NCBI RefSeq assembly: GCF_016728505.1
Contig: NZ_CP068159.1
Span: 496,001-560,000, forward strand
DNA length: 64,000 bases
Source of the DNA: Corynebacterium riegelii
GTDB lineage: Bacteria > Actinomycetota > Actinomycetes > Mycobacteriales > Mycobacteriaceae
Reading direction: 5' to 3'
Positions 20,448 through 29,840 of the stretch are shown here, in pieces. The translations under genes and the position numbers were made by a program. Below the pieces are notes generated by a model. It had not been told where the DNA came from. It searched no databases and saw only the letters and a list, made by a program, of their open reading frames with translations. Every line of letters begins with the position of its first letter. The stretch's first letter is position 1.

Positions 20448-21716
20448 ATGCTTGAACGCACACTGGTGTTCGTCGACACGTCTTACCTGCTTGCGAGCTT
20501 TTACAACTCGTGGGAAATCGGCGCCCGCGCACAGTTAGAAATCGACCTCCCCGAGGTAGTAGCAACCCTCGGGACCATGATCACCCAACAACTCAACCAA
20601 CCCGTCCACCGCCAATACTGGTACGACGGCATCCCCGACTCTGGGCCACACCGCTACCAACGGTCCCTGCGCTCCTGCGCCGGCGTGCAACTGCGCACCG
20701 GCCAACTCATCGAATGGGGCGAACGCCGCACCCAAAAAGGCGTGGACACCCGCCTCGTCGCAGACCTAGTACTCAACGCCACGCGCGAACAGTTCAGCGA
20801 CTTCGTGCTCGTGTCTGGCGACGCTGACATGATCCCCGGCGTCCAAGAAGCCAGCGACATGGGCGTCCGCGTCCACCTCTACGGCTTCGGCTGGGACTCC
20901 ATGTCCTCTGCCCTGCGCCACGCCTGCGACACCACCACCATCATCGACCCCCGCGAGGACTTCGCCGACTCCATGCAGCTGCAAGTCCTCGAAGGCCCGC
21001 TCCCCCCATGCATCAGGGAGCGCCCGCTTAACGACGCTGAACCGGTCGACCAAGACAACGGCCCCACCCCAGTGCCCGGCCTGGGCCCCGACCCGCTGCG
21101 TGCGCCGGACGAGGAAGAGGCGGCGCCTGAGCCTTCGCCGGCGATCGTCGCCGAGGCAGCCCGCAGGCAGGCCGAGCAGGATGAGCCGGCACAGACTGAG
21201 CCAGCACAGGCCGAGCCGGCACAAGCCGAGTGCGCGGATGACTCCGAGCGCGCCACGGATTGCGACGACGAGCCAACCGAAGCCGAAGTCGAAGCCATCA
21301 ACCAGGCCAACAAGCCTGGCAACCAGACTTTGAGCAACCCAGAGGCCTCCGACGTGCCGACGCCGGCCCCAAAGCCCACGCCGAAGCCGTCCATGATGGC
21401 GCCGCGCCGGAAGCTGCGCTCGCGCTACGTACCGCTCCCGGAGGAAGTCTGGTCCTCCGCAGGCTTCCAAACCCCCTACGACGTGGGCCAACAGTACGCG
21501 GCGTGGTGGTTCGAAAACGCCGCCACCATGGAGCAGCGCGACAAGGCACACATGCTCTCCGGCGGTGGTCTGCCGCCCGAGATCGATCGCCCGCTGCTGC
21601 AGTTCGCGTGCGAGACGCTGCACGAATACACGCTGAGTGAAACCCAGCGCGTGAATCTTCGCGACGGTTTCCATTCCGGCATCCGCGGCGTCCTCATCAA
21701 CATCCGCCGCGACTAG
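20448..21716 (+). CDS. NYN/LabA-like domain protein (DUF88)
   Basis: A 422-residue protein with an N-terminal PIN-like NYN domain (about 1-170). Acidic residues expected for metal-dependent RNase activity are visible in FVDTSYL (Asp9), KGVDTRLVADL and VLVSGDADMIPGVQEA. Residues about 185-320 are a low-complexity Pro/Ala/Glu linker with repeats of EPAQA/TEPAQ. A conserved-looking C-terminal domain (about 325-422) begins RSRYVPLPEEVW and ends RDGFHSGIRGVLINIRRD. NYN proteins are generally RNA nucleases, but the target here is unknown. ATG 20448 with AGGAG just upstream is chosen; the longer frame would cross the operator. Divergent from the gntR operon. Confidence 0.8.
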   Translation: MLERTLVFVDTSYLLASFYNSWEIGARAQLEIDLPEVVATLGTMITQQLNQPVHRQYWYDGIPDSGPHRYQRSLRSCAGVQLRTGQLIEWGERRTQKGVDTRLVADLVLNATREQFSDFVLVSGDADMIPGVQEASDMGVRVHLYGFGWDSMSSALRHACDTTTIIDPREDFADSMQLQVLEGPLPPCIRERPLNDAEPVDQDNGPTPVPGLGPDPLRAPDEEEAAPEPSPAIVAEAARRQAEQDEPAQTEPAQAEPAQAECADDSERATDCDDEPTEAEVEAINQANKPGNQTLSNPEASDVPTPAPKPTPKPSMMAPRRKLRSRYVPLPEEVWSSAGFQTPYDVGQQYAAWWFENAATMEQRDKAHMLSGGGLPPEIDRPLLQFACETLHEYTLSETQRVNLRDGFHSGIRGVLINIRRD

Positions 21717-21754
21717 CCGCGAATAGCCGCGGCTAGAAAAGCCGTGAATAGCAA

Positions 21755-21794
21755 AAGCGCCGCGGGTGGGTTTTCGTGCCCACCCGCGGCGCTT
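21755..21794. terminator. Bidirectional terminator between NYN and pspA genes
   Basis: A 16-bp perfect stem, AAGCGCCGCGGGTGGG (21755-21770) and its reverse complement at 21779-21794, encloses an 8-base loop. It is followed on the plus strand by TGTAATTTTT, and on the minus strand by the pyrimidine-rich TTGC. It lies between two convergent genes and can serve both. Confidence 0.8.
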
Positions 21795-21833
21795 GTAATT
21801 TTTAGCGGTTAACTTTGGCGCCTAGTTCTTGAC

Positions 21834-22697
21834 CTAGTTCTTGTCGGGGTCGGCGCTGAGGTACGCCTCCGCGTCGGACACGTCGGCGTCTGCCACGTCG
21901 GCGTCCTCCGGCGCCTCGATAGCCTCCGGCGCTGCGTTCCCGGAAGCGCCCTCGGAACCGGAGCCGGCCTCAAGCTCGCCCGCCATGGACGCGCGGATCT
22001 GCTCCAAACGGCTCGACGCCGCCAGATCAGTGCCGGCGGACTCGATCTCCGCCATGCGGTCCGTCATCGAATCCTTCGCCAACTCCTGCGCACCCAGCGC
22101 GTTGGCGTAGCGGCGCTCGATCTTGTCGCGCACGCCGTCGAGGGTGGGAACGCTATCGTCCGCACCGAACTGCTGCATGGAGTCCATCGTCTTGGCGGTT
22201 TGCTCCTGCATCTTCGCCTGGTTCAACTGGCTCTCCAGCTGCGACACCTGCGCCAGCTGCTCCTGGAGGCGCGCCTCCGACTGCTTCTGGTGCGCCTGCG
22301 CCTCACGTGCCGCCTGCTCAGCAGAGGCGTACGCCTGCTTCGTCTGCTCAAGCTCCTGCTCCACAGACACAAGCTGGGACGCCAAGACCTCCGCAGTCGC
22401 ATTGAACTGCTGCGCCTTCTCCGCGTCACCAGCACCCGTGGCCTTATCAGCCGCCTGAAGTGCCGTACGCGTCTTCGCCTGCAAGTCCTCCTGCGACTTA
22501 ATCAGACGCTCCAGCTTCATCTGCAGCTGGTTGCGGTTGCCAATAATCGACGCAGCCTGCTGCGAAATCTCCTGATGGTTCTTCTTCGCCTGTGCAACCG
22601 CCTGCTGAATCTGAACCCGAGGATCTGCATTTTCGTCGATCTTCGAGTCAAACGATTGCATCATGTACTTCCAACCCTTGGTAAATGGGTTAGCCAT
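21834..22697 (-). CDS. PspA/IM30-family protein
   Basis: A 287-residue coiled-coil protein that binds the inner leaflet of the membrane and protects it under envelope stress. The N-terminus MANPFTKGWKYMMQSFDSKI matches the amphipathic helix of the family. Residues about 30-200 are Gln/Ala/Glu-rich helical sequence (ADPRVQIQQAVAQAKKNHQE and onward). An acidic Ala-rich tail (about 235-287) is typical of actinobacterial members. ATG 22697 is preferred over GTG 22706 because GAAAGG lies eight bases upstream of it. The leader contains one copy of the GTCGATAAGC word (22712-22721). Confidence 0.85.
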   Translation of the reverse strand: MANPFTKGWKYMMQSFDSKIDENADPRVQIQQAVAQAKKNHQEISQQAASIIGNRNQLQMKLERLIKSQEDLQAKTRTALQAADKATGAGDAEKAQQFNATAEVLASQLVSVEQELEQTKQAYASAEQAAREAQAHQKQSEARLQEQLAQVSQLESQLNQAKMQEQTAKTMDSMQQFGADDSVPTLDGVRDKIERRYANALGAQELAKDSMTDRMAEIESAGTDLAASSRLEQIRASMAGELEAGSGSEGASGNAAPEAIEAPEDADVADADVSDAEAYLSADPDKN

Positions 22698-22748
22698 GGG
22701 GGACACCTTTCGTCGATAAGCAAGAATGCCCCACCAAGTGTACGGAAA

Positions 22749-23114
22749 CTACTCGCCCGCCTGCTGCTGCTCAATCTGGCGACGGACCTCATCCATATCC
22801 AAAGCGTTGACCTGATCCACCAGGTCAGCAAAGGCAGCCTCCGGCAGCGCACCCGCATTACGGAACACCAAAATGCCGTCGCGGAACGCCATCAACGTCG
22901 GGATTGCCTGGATCTCAAGCGCCGCCGCAAGCCCCTGATTCGCCTCCGTATCCAGCTTGGCAAAAGTCACATCCGGATGAGCCTCCGAAACCTTCTCATA
23001 CACCGGCGCAAACTGGCGGCACGGTCCGCACCAGGACGCCCAAGCATCAACGAAAACGGTGCCTTCGCTAACAGTGGCCTCAAACGTGTCCTCGGTTACA
23101 TCGATCGTGCTCAT
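22749..23114 (-). CDS. trxA: Thioredoxin
   Basis: A 121-residue cytosolic thiol-disulfide reductase. The active site is WCGPC with Cys29 and Cys32 in DAWASWCGPCRQF. The cis-proline loop is present in IQAIPTLMAFRDG. A C-terminal helical extension (MDEVRRQIEQQQAGE) is slightly longer than in minimal thioredoxins. It would be kept reduced by thioredoxin reductase encoded elsewhere. The gene is divergent from the copper genes and 51 bp upstream of pspA on the same strand; linkage of redox, membrane and copper stress functions is suggested by position only. Confidence 0.93.
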   Translation of the reverse strand: MSTIDVTEDTFEATVSEGTVFVDAWASWCGPCRQFAPVYEKVSEAHPDVTFAKLDTEANQGLAAALEIQAIPTLMAFRDGILVFRNAGALPEAAFADLVDQVNALDMDEVRRQIEQQQAGE

Positions 23115-23216
23115 TACATACTCCTTCGCATTGGTTTGTTAAGGTGCCAACTACTTCAACCGTATCAACGTGCCCGAGATTCCCAGCCGGGCATAACCTG
23201 GGGAAAGTACAAAATA

Positions 23217-23420
23217 ATGACCAAAAATTACAGCATTTCCGGCCCGTCGACTGAAGCTGCGGTGGACTCGCTTGTTGATGAGGTGCAGCTTGTACGCGGC
23301 ATCCACACCGTAGACGTTGACCTGGAAAACGGCCGCCTGACCGTCAGCGGTGAGGACTTCTCCGGCGAGGAGATTCTGCAGGCAATTGCCACAGCTGGCT
23401 ATACGCTTACAAATGAGTAG
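23217..23420 (+). CDS. HMA-like domain protein lacking the metal-binding cysteines
   Basis: A 67-residue ferredoxin-like HMA fold similar to the CopZ encoded nine bases downstream, beginning MTKNYSISGPSTEAAVDSL where CopZ has MATKNYKVEGMTCGHCELSV. The C-terminal halves match closely (FSGEEILQAIATAGYTLTNE against FDDAAIASAVKEAGYKLV). The CxxC motif is replaced by PSTEA, so it should not bind Cu(I) through that site. ATG 23217 is the first ATG in this frame after the divergent thioredoxin start. It is probably first in an operon with copZ and copA. It could be a decayed duplicate or a regulatory partner; the intact frame favours function. Confidence 0.7.
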   Translation: MTKNYSISGPSTEAAVDSLVDEVQLVRGIHTVDVDLENGRLTVSGEDFSGEEILQAIATAGYTLTNE

Positions 23421-23429
23421 GCTGGCGCC

Positions 23430-23630
23430 ATGGCTACAAAAAATTACAAGGTAGAAGGCATGACCTGCGGCCACTGCGAGTTGAGCGTGCAGGAGGAAAT
23501 CGCTGAGATCGCCGGCGTGACCGCGGTAAAGGCGGACCACGTCAGTGGTGCCGTGACGGTTGAGGGCGACGGATTCGATGATGCGGCCATTGCCTCCGCG
23601 GTCAAAGAGGCCGGCTACAAACTGGTTTAA
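23430..23630 (+). CDS. copZ: Copper chaperone CopZ
   Basis: A 66-residue HMA-domain chaperone that binds Cu(I) in the cytosol and passes it to the P-type ATPase. The site is GMTCGHC, with Cys13 and Cys16, and the conserved EAGY lies near the C-terminus. The gene is nine bases after the cysteine-less paralogue and its stop is followed three bases later by the copA start, a tight operon. I did not find a convincing CsoR-type operator upstream. Confidence 0.92.
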   Translation: MATKNYKVEGMTCGHCELSVQEEIAEIAGVTAVKADHVSGAVTVEGDGFDDAAIASAVKEAGYKLV

Positions 23631-23633
23631 CCG

Positions 23634-25769
23634 ATGACGCACATCGAGCTTGGCGTCACGGGCATGACGTGTACGTCCTGCTCGTCGCGCGTGCAGCGCA
23701 AGTTGAACAAACTCGACGGCGTGGAGGCTGCGGTGAATTACTCCACCGAGACCGCCACGATTGATTATGACCCGTCAAAGGTTGAAGTTGAGCAGCTGCT
23801 CTCCACGGTCCGCGGCGCAGGCTATGACGCCTTCGTGGTCCAGGACAAGGAGCCCCTGCTTGACGACGCAGCCAGCGCCCCCACCACCGACCCCCTCCTC
23901 ACCACCACCGTGTGGTCTGCGATTGTGTCGCTGCCGGTGATGCTGGTCTCCATGATCCCGGCGATGCAGTTTGCGAACTGGCAGTGGGCGGCGTTTGCTG
24001 CGACGACGTTGGTGTACTTCAGCGCCGGCAGCGTGTTCCACCGCGCCACGTTGACCAACCTGCGCCACGGCACGTTCACCATGGACACCCTGATCACGCT
24101 GGGCACGACCGCGGCGTACGGATGGTCGATCTGGGCGCTGTTCTTTGACGGCAGCGACCACATTTATCTGGAAACGGTGTGCGTTGTCATCACGTTTCTG
24201 CTGCTGGGGCGTTGGTTTGAACACCGCGCCAAGGGGCGCAGTTCCGAAGCGTTGCGCAACCTGTTGGACATGGGGGCCAAGGACGCCGCCGTGCTTCGAG
24301 ACGGTGTGGAGGTCCGCATCCCCATCGGCGAGCTGCGCGTCGGCGATCACTTCGTGGTGCGGCCCGGCGAGAAGGTAGCTACGGATGGCCGCGTGGTCAG
24401 CGGCAGCTCCGCTATTGACGCCTCATTGTTGACCGGCGAATCCGTGCCCGTTGAAATCACCGAAGGCGACACCGTTACCGGCGCAACGCTGAACACTTCC
24501 GGCCGCCTAGTGGTGGAAGCCACCCGCGTGGGTGAAAACACCACGCTTGCGCAGATGGCGCAGCTGGTCAAGGACGCCCAATCCTCCCAAGCACCCGTGC
24601 AGCGGTTGGTGGACAAGATCTCCCAGGTGTTCGTGCCTGTGGTCATGGTGGTGGCACTGCTTGCGCTGGTTGGCCACCTGATCGCCGGCCAAGGCGTGAC
24701 ACAGGCGTTTACCGCGGCGGTTGCCGTGCTGATCATCGCGTGCCCGTGTGCGCTCGGGTTGGCCACCCCCACCGCCATCCTGGTGGGCACCGGCCGCGGC
24801 GCGGAGCTCGGCCTTTTGATCAAGGGGCCGGAGGCGCTCGAATCCACGGGCAATGTGGACACCATCGTGCTGGACAAGACCGGCACCGTAACCTCTGGCG
24901 AAATGCAGGTCACCGGGGTGTACCCGGCGCGTGGGTGGGATGAAGATGAGGTGTGGGTGTTGGCGGGGGGCGTCGAGAAGCAAAGCGAGCACCCGATTGC
25001 CCAAGCCATCGCCGCAGGTACCCAACCTGCCGAGGCCACCGACTTCCTGGCTGAGCCGGGCATTGGGGCCTCTGCGCGTATCAACGGCCACCGCATCCAC
25101 GTCGGCCGCCCCACCCAGGAGCTTGGCGAACTGGCTGCCGCATTCGACGCCGCTGAAGCCGAGGGCGCGACCGCCGTTGCCGTGGAGCGCGACGGCAAGG
25201 CGATCGGCGTGATCGCAGTGCGCGACACCGTGCGCGCTGAATCCGCGGCCGCCGTGGCTGAACTCAAACGCATGGGGCTGACCCCACACCTAGTCACCGG
25301 CGACAACGCCGGCGCGGCTGAAGCCGTGGCGCGCGAAGTGGGCATCGAGGAAGTCACCGCGGGCGTGCTGCCTGCGGACAAGGTGGACGTGGTGCGCGGG
25401 TTGCAGTCGGAAGGCAAACGCGTGGCCATGGTTGGCGACGGCGTCAACGACGCCGCAGCCCTCGCCACCGCCGACCTTGGCATGGCCATGGGCGCGGGTT
25501 CTGACGTGGCCATCGAGGCCTCCGACATCACGCTCATGCACGACTCTCTGGGATCCGCCGTAGACGCCATCCACCTGGCACGACGCACCCTGCGCACCAT
25601 CAAAGGCAACCTGTTCTGGGCGTTCGCCTACAACGTGCTGCTGATCCCCGTGGCGGCGCTTGGGTGGCTGGATCCGATGCTGGCGGGCATCGCCATGGCG
25701 TTCTCTTCCGTGTTTGTTGTATCTAATTCACTACGGTTGAAGGGCTTTAAGGCACAATTTGGCGGGTGA
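23634..25769 (+). CDS. copA: Cu(I)-exporting P1B-type ATPase
   Basis: A 711-residue copper efflux pump of the inner membrane. One N-terminal HMA domain has GMTCTSC (Cys13, Cys16). Eight membrane helices are interrupted by the actuator domain with TGES at 267-270, the transport site CPC at 370-372, phosphorylated Asp414 in DKTGT, SEHP at 451-454, and the hinge [10 protein letters not shown]. All residues needed for Cu(I) transport are present. It follows copZ by three bases, and its stop overlaps the next start as GTGA (25766-25769), indicating coupled translation with the MFS gene. Confidence 0.95.
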   Translation: MTHIELGVTGMTCTSCSSRVQRKLNKLDGVEAAVNYSTETATIDYDPSKVEVEQLLSTVRGAGYDAFVVQDKEPLLDDAASAPTTDPLLTTTVWSAIVSLPVMLVSMIPAMQFANWQWAAFAATTLVYFSAGSVFHRATLTNLRHGTFTMDTLITLGTTAAYGWSIWALFFDGSDHIYLETVCVVITFLLLGRWFEHRAKGRSSEALRNLLDMGAKDAAVLRDGVEVRIPIGELRVGDHFVVRPGEKVATDGRVVSGSSAIDASLLTGESVPVEITEGDTVTGATLNTSGRLVVEATRVGENTTLAQMAQLVKDAQSSQAPVQRLVDKISQVFVPVVMVVALLALVGHLIAGQGVTQAFTAAVAVLIIACPCALGLATPTAILVGTGRGAELGLLIKGPEALESTGNVDTIVLDKTGTVTSGEMQVTGVYPARGWDEDEVWVLAGGVEKQSEHPIAQAIAAGTQPAEATDFLAEPGIGASARINGHRIHVGRPTQELGELAAAFDAAEAEGATAVAVERDGKAIGVIAVRDTVRAESAAAVAELKRMGLTPHLVTGDNAGAAEAVAREVGIEEVTAGVLPADKVDVVRGLQSEGKRVAMVGDGVNDAAALATADLGMAMGAGSDVAIEASDITLMHDSLGSAVDAIHLARRTLRTIKGNLFWAFAYNVLLIPVAALGWLDPMLAGIAMAFSSVFVVSNSLRLKGFKAQFGG

Positions 25770-27064
25770 GCGAACTAACACGCACCCAACGCCTTGACCG
25801 CCTGCCCGTAACACCGAAGCACAAGCGCCTGCTGTTTGGCTCCGGCATCGGCTGGGCCCTTGACGCCATGGACATCGGCCTGGTGTCCTTCATCATTGCC
25901 GCGCTTGCCGTGCACTGGGACTTGGATAAATCCACGACGTCGTGGATTGCGTCGGTGGGGTTCATCGGCATGGCGGTGGGTGCGTCGCTGGCGGGCCTGT
26001 TGGCCGACAAGATCGGCCGCCGTCAGGTGTTCGCCGCGACGCTGCTGCTATATGGGCTGGCCACGGGCGCTTCGGCGTTGGTTACCTCCGTGGGGGCGTT
26101 GATGGTGCTGCGCTTCATCGTGGGCCTTGGCCTGGGCGGTGAGTTGCCGGTGGCGTCGACGCTGGTCAGTGAGTTCTCTCCAAGGCGTGTGCGCGGGCGC
26201 ATGGTGGTGATCCTGGAGGCGTTTTGGGCGCTGGGTTGGATCATGGCGGCGCTGATTGGCACATTTGTGGTGGCTGGCAGCGACAACGGGTGGCGCTACG
26301 GCCTGGCGCTTGGCGCGCTACCGGCGTTGTACGCGCTGTACGTGCGCCTTGGGCTGCCGGAGTCGGTGCGCTTTTTGGAGTCCAAGGGCCGCCACGAAGA
26401 GGCCGAGGCCATCGTGCGCTCCTTCGAGGCCCAGGCCAGCCATGTGGAGCCGGTGGTTGAGGAGGTTGCGCAGCCCATCGAGGGAGGCATTTGGGGCCCT
26501 GCTTTACGACGCCGCACCGCCGCCTTCTGGACCGTCTGGTTCTGCGTCTCACTCGCCTATTATGGGGCGTTCATCTGGATCCCGTCCTTGCTGGTGGAAC
26601 AGGGCTTCACCCTGGTGCGCTCCTTTGCGTTCACGCTGATTATCACGCTTGCACAGCTGCCCGGGTACGCGGCGGCGGCGTGGTTGATTGAGGTGTGGGG
26701 CCGCCGCGTGACGCTGTCTGCTTTCTTGGCGGGGTCTGCCGTCTCGGCGTTGCTGTACGGGTTGGCCAGCGCCGAGTGGCAGATCATTGCCGCGGGTTGC
26801 CTGTTGTCCTTTTTCAACCTGGGCGCGTGGGGAGCGCTCTACGCCATCGGCCCGGAGCTCTACCCCACCGAGATCCGCGCTACCGGCACCGGCGCCGGTG
26901 CTGCCTTCGGACGCGTCGGCTCCATCATCGCGCCACTTTTGGTGCCGCCGGTGCTTGCCTTCGGCGGCCAGATCGCCGTCTTCGGGGTCTTCGCAGTGGC
27001 GTTCGGGGTTGCGTGCGCGGCAGCTTTTTCGCTGCCCGAGCAAAAAGGCCAACCGCTGATCTAG
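25766..27064 (+). CDS. MFS transporter (NiaP/aromatic-acid symporter-like)
   Basis: A 432-residue, 12-helix carrier. Helix 1 carries [14 protein letters not shown], the D-x2-D motif of aromatic-acid and niacin symporters of the NiaP type. Loop 2/3 has [13 protein letters not shown], a strong motif A, and [10 protein letters not shown] marks the second half. Subfamily match to NiaP-like importers is moderate, so the substrate (nicotinate or aromatic acid) is only a suggestion. It is translationally coupled to copA by a GTGA overlap, but nothing in the sequence suggests copper transport. Confidence 0.8.
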   Translation: MSELTRTQRLDRLPVTPKHKRLLFGSGIGWALDAMDIGLVSFIIAALAVHWDLDKSTTSWIASVGFIGMAVGASLAGLLADKIGRRQVFAATLLLYGLATGASALVTSVGALMVLRFIVGLGLGGELPVASTLVSEFSPRRVRGRMVVILEAFWALGWIMAALIGTFVVAGSDNGWRYGLALGALPALYALYVRLGLPESVRFLESKGRHEEAEAIVRSFEAQASHVEPVVEEVAQPIEGGIWGPALRRRTAAFWTVWFCVSLAYYGAFIWIPSLLVEQGFTLVRSFAFTLIITLAQLPGYAAAAWLIEVWGRRVTLSAFLAGSAVSALLYGLASAEWQIIAAGCLLSFFNLGAWGALYAIGPELYPTEIRATGTGAGAAFGRVGSIIAPLLVPPVLAFGGQIAVFGVFAVAFGVACAAAFSLPEQKGQPLI

Positions 27065-27087
27065 CCGCTCAGTCTCTTGCGATGCAG

Positions 27088-27158
27088 CGATTCCCAAATC
27101 ACTGCATTCCGAGATCTATTTCCCCAAGATGTGACACGTGCTCGGGAAATTACTGCAC
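27088..27158 (-). repeat. Dispersed ~70-bp intergenic repeat, copy 1
   Basis: Read on the minus strand it begins GTGCAGTAATTTCCCGAGCA, contains CACGTG, and ends GGAATGCAGTGATTTGGGAA. It aligns along its length with copies at 28202-28273 and 40373-40444. GCAGTAATT-type words open and close each copy. It overlaps the last codons of the DUF559-like gene and lies in inverted orientation to copy 2 on the other side of that gene. Confidence 0.7.
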
Positions 27159-28148
27159 TGACCCACCGCTCGCCTGGAACAATCGATCCAGCTGCCCGTA
27201 CATCTGCGGCAGCGTTTCATCTGAATACCGCAGCGGCGTCCACCCCTGAAGCGTCACCTCCAAGTTAATCGACGCATCTTTGTTTCGCTGCGTCTTGTCC
27301 CAGTGATGCGCCCCGTCATACATAAGCCCAACCGTCAGTCGCCGCTTCATGTCAATGAGGACAAGGTCAAAGGTGGTAACAATCCGACCCTCCGTCCAGA
27401 TCGTTACCTGTTCTTCCAGCAAAAGCCCATGTTTATCCGCCAAGAACTGGGCGATCAACCTCATCTCTGATTCTTTGGGAGAATCTGCAAAACCAGATGA
27501 CGCGCCAATCACTGAACTGAGCCACAGCATGTCAATGTGTTGCTGTCCAGCTGCGAGGACTTTGGTGGGGTCGACGTGGAGGTGGCGGCGTGTGGCGTCG
27601 ATAAGCTGAACTGCCCTGGTGAACGCATCATCCTTTCCGGGGGCACTGACCACGGGCCATCTGGATGTGCCTCTTCTTACTAACTTCAGCGCCTGCATCG
27701 TGGCAAGCGCGGGAGACGCCACCTGGACACGGGTCCCTCGGCAGCGCGCCAGCCACACATCAGGGCCAGGAATGGAGCCGCGTCTTACACCTGGCTGCAA
27801 AAGTGAGGCACGCTGGGCGCGTGAAAAACCATCAGCTAGAAACGTAATATCGCATCCCTCCACCAAAAACGGGAGACCATAAAGAGCCAAAGCGCCAAAG
27901 CCGGTAAGCACAAAATTTGGATGTGCAAGAGCATGCGCGGCGGCACGTAGCCGCGCAGGCGCCAGATACTGGATGCGCTGCGGATTGCAAGCGGCTACGT
28001 GTGTGGCCAAAGCCGGCGACAGCAGCTCATGGTTAGACACCCAGTAATGGGGGCTCAGCTGAAAGAGTCCAGGGCGCGAAGGGTCAACATTGTTTACAAG
28101 GGCGTTCGCGGCAGGTATGTCCATCCCGCGGTGAGGCTTTTCATTCAT
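27150..28148 (-). CDS. DUF559-like PD-(D/E)XK nuclease-domain protein
   Basis: A 332-residue protein of uncertain role. The N-terminal part contains PHYWVSNHELLSPALATHV and FVLTGFGALALYGLP, resembling the AbiEi-type winged-helix region seen ahead of DUF559 domains in actinobacteria. The C-terminal part (about 245-325) has TFDLVLIDMKRRLTVGLMYDG and HHWDKTQRNKDASINLEV, compatible with a Vsr/DUF559 endonuclease-like fold, with D/E and K residues in the right order. This is pattern-based, without search support. The gene is bracketed by inverted copies of a ~70-bp repeat, which may mean it moved as a unit or that the repeats serve its expression. Confidence 0.55.
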   Translation of the reverse strand: MNEKPHRGMDIPAANALVNNVDPSRPGLFQLSPHYWVSNHELLSPALATHVAACNPQRIQYLAPARLRAAAHALAHPNFVLTGFGALALYGLPFLVEGCDITFLADGFSRAQRASLLQPGVRRGSIPGPDVWLARCRGTRVQVASPALATMQALKLVRRGTSRWPVVSAPGKDDAFTRAVQLIDATRRHLHVDPTKVLAAGQQHIDMLWLSSVIGASSGFADSPKESEMRLIAQFLADKHGLLLEEQVTIWTEGRIVTTFDLVLIDMKRRLTVGLMYDGAHHWDKTQRNKDASINLEVTLQGWTPLRYSDETLPQMYGQLDRLFQASGGSVQ

Positions 28149-28201
28149 ACCTCTTTAGACTGCGTGCAGCCGGGCTCGGTTCCCTCCCCGCGTGAAATGC
28201 G

Positions 28202-28273
28202 ATGCAGTAATTCCGGGAGCACGTGTTGCCACTAGGGGTTTTACACCGCGGAATGCACCAATTTCGGGATTAG
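28202..28273 (+). repeat. Dispersed ~70-bp intergenic repeat, copy 2
   Basis: It begins ATGCAGTAATTCCGGGAGCA, contains CACGTG and ends GGAATGCACCAATTTCGGGA. It is the forward-oriented partner of copy 1 and sits between the start of the DUF559-like gene and the end of dnaB. No coding potential is seen in it. Confidence 0.72.
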
Positions 28274-28302
28274 CGCGGTGTTTTCCGCAAAATTTGCGGG
28301 GC

Positions 28303-29796
28303 TTAGCCGTGGGCCATGTTGACAAAGCGCGAGTAGTGCAGCTGGTGCGCCACCGGGATCGTGTCAATCGGGCCGCCGCGGTGCTTGGCAACGATGATGT
28401 CGGCTTCGCCGGCGCGCTCGTCGTCACGATCCTGCGAATCCGGGCGGTACAGCAGGAACACCATGTCGGCGTCCTGCTCAAGCGAGCCCGACTCACGAAG
28501 GTCTGCAAGCTGCGGCTTCTTGTCCGTACGCGACTCCGGGCCACGGTTCAGCTGCGAAATCGCGATCACGGGGACCTCCAGCTCCTTGGCCAGCAGCTTC
28601 AGGTGACGGGAGAACTCCGAGACCTCCTGCTGACGCGACTCCACCTTCTTGCCAGAGCTCATCAGCTGCAGGTAGTCCAGCACCACAAGGTCCAGGCCGT
28701 GCTGACGCTTCAGCGCGCGGGCTTTGGAGCGGATTTCCATCATGGTGAGGTTTGGGGAGTCGTCGATAAACAGCGGGGCGTCCTGGATCTCGGTGAGGCG
28801 CTTGGTCAACTTCTCCCAGTCGCGCTCCTCCATCTGGCCCGAGCGCATCGACGACAACTTGATCTCCGTCTCCGCCGACAACAAACGCATAATGATCTCG
28901 GAGGCGCTCATCTCCAGGGAGAAGATCACGCTGGTCTTGTTGTGGTGAATCGAGCACGAACGCATGAAATCCAGCGCCAGTGTGGACTTACCCACGCCCG
29001 GGCGCGCCGCGATGATCACCATCTGGCCGGCGTGCAGGCCGTTGGTCAGGTTGTCCAGGTCGATGAAACCGGTGGGCACGCCCTGGTCGAGGGCGCCGCC
29101 GGCGGCGATTTGCGTGAGTTCGTCGATAGTAGGCTTCAGCAGCTCGGATAGCGCGCGGTAGTCCTGGCCGGCGTCGTTGCGAGTGATGGCGAAGACTTCC
29201 TGCTGCGCGCGGTCTACAAGCGCCTCAACCTCCATGCCTTCCTCGCCTTCGTACCCAAGCTGGGCCACGTGCGTGCCGGCGTTGACCAGCTGGCGGAGGA
29301 TGGACTTCTCCTCCACGATGTTGGCGTAATACAGGGCGTTGGCCGCCGTCGGCACCTCAGAGATCAACGTGTGCAGATACGGCGCACCACCGACGCGCTC
29401 CAGCTGGTTGAAGCGGTCTAGGCGCCCGGCGACGATCAGGACGTCGATCTCGCTGGCGTCCGAGTACAGATCCACAATCGCGTTGAAGATCAACTGGTTG
29501 GCCGGGAAATAGAAGTCATCCGAACGCAGCTTGTCCACCACGTCAATGACCACGTCCTGGTTCAGCAGCATCGCACCGAGCACGGAGCGTTCCGCGCGCT
29601 CATCATGCGGCGGGGTGCGGTACTCGGAGTTCTGCCAATGCTGCCTGCCGCGCTCGTAGCGCGAAGACCCCCTCCGCGGCTGGTAGCCCGACGATGACCC
29701 CGCGTCATCCGAGAAGTCCGAGAAGTCCGGCGGCACGTCATCCGCAGGCTCTGGCGGCAAGACGTAGTCGTCTTCAAAACTGTTGTTGGCGGCCAC
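28303..29796 (-). CDS. dnaB: Replicative DNA helicase DnaB
   Basis: A 497-residue hexameric helicase that unwinds DNA at the replication fork and recruits primase. The N-terminal primase-interacting domain (about 60-165) starts ERSVLGAMLLNQDVVIDVV. The RecA-like motor has Walker A ARPGVGKST, Walker B LDLVVLDYLQLM, and the sensor region EVPVIAISQLNRGPE. The first 55 residues are an acidic, Ser/Pro-rich actinobacterial extension. No intein is present. The start is GTG 29796. The 345-bp region upstream is packed with DnaA boxes, suggesting DnaA control. It follows rplI in the general rpsF-ssb-rplI-dnaB neighbourhood but is separated from it here by three genes. Confidence 0.95.
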   Translation of the reverse strand: MAANNSFEDDYVLPPEPADDVPPDFSDFSDDAGSSSGYQPRRGSSRYERGRQHWQNSEYRTPPHDERAERSVLGAMLLNQDVVIDVVDKLRSDDFYFPANQLIFNAIVDLYSDASEIDVLIVAGRLDRFNQLERVGGAPYLHTLISEVPTAANALYYANIVEEKSILRQLVNAGTHVAQLGYEGEEGMEVEALVDRAQQEVFAITRNDAGQDYRALSELLKPTIDELTQIAAGGALDQGVPTGFIDLDNLTNGLHAGQMVIIAARPGVGKSTLALDFMRSCSIHHNKTSVIFSLEMSASEIIMRLLSAETEIKLSSMRSGQMEERDWEKLTKRLTEIQDAPLFIDDSPNLTMMEIRSKARALKRQHGLDLVVLDYLQLMSSGKKVESRQQEVSEFSRHLKLLAKELEVPVIAISQLNRGPESRTDKKPQLADLRESGSLEQDADMVFLLYRPDSQDRDDERAGEADIIVAKHRGGPIDTIPVAHQLHYSRFVNMAHG

Positions 29797-29840
29797 GATG
29801 ATCCCCTTTCACTGTGTGTAAAACACTACCCCACGCAGAG

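Noticed and set aside
20766-21674. 302-codon minus-strand frame opposite the NYN gene
   Set aside because: It is a high-G+C antisense shadow without family motifs, while the plus strand has a clear NYN domain and ribosome site.
23130-23216. CsoR operator upstream of the copper genes
   Set aside because: A CCTGGGG segment exists near 23197, but no convincing inverted G/C-tract palindrome is seen.
24347-25609. 420-codon minus-strand frame opposite copA
   Set aside because: It is an antisense shadow; all ATPase motifs are on the plus strand.
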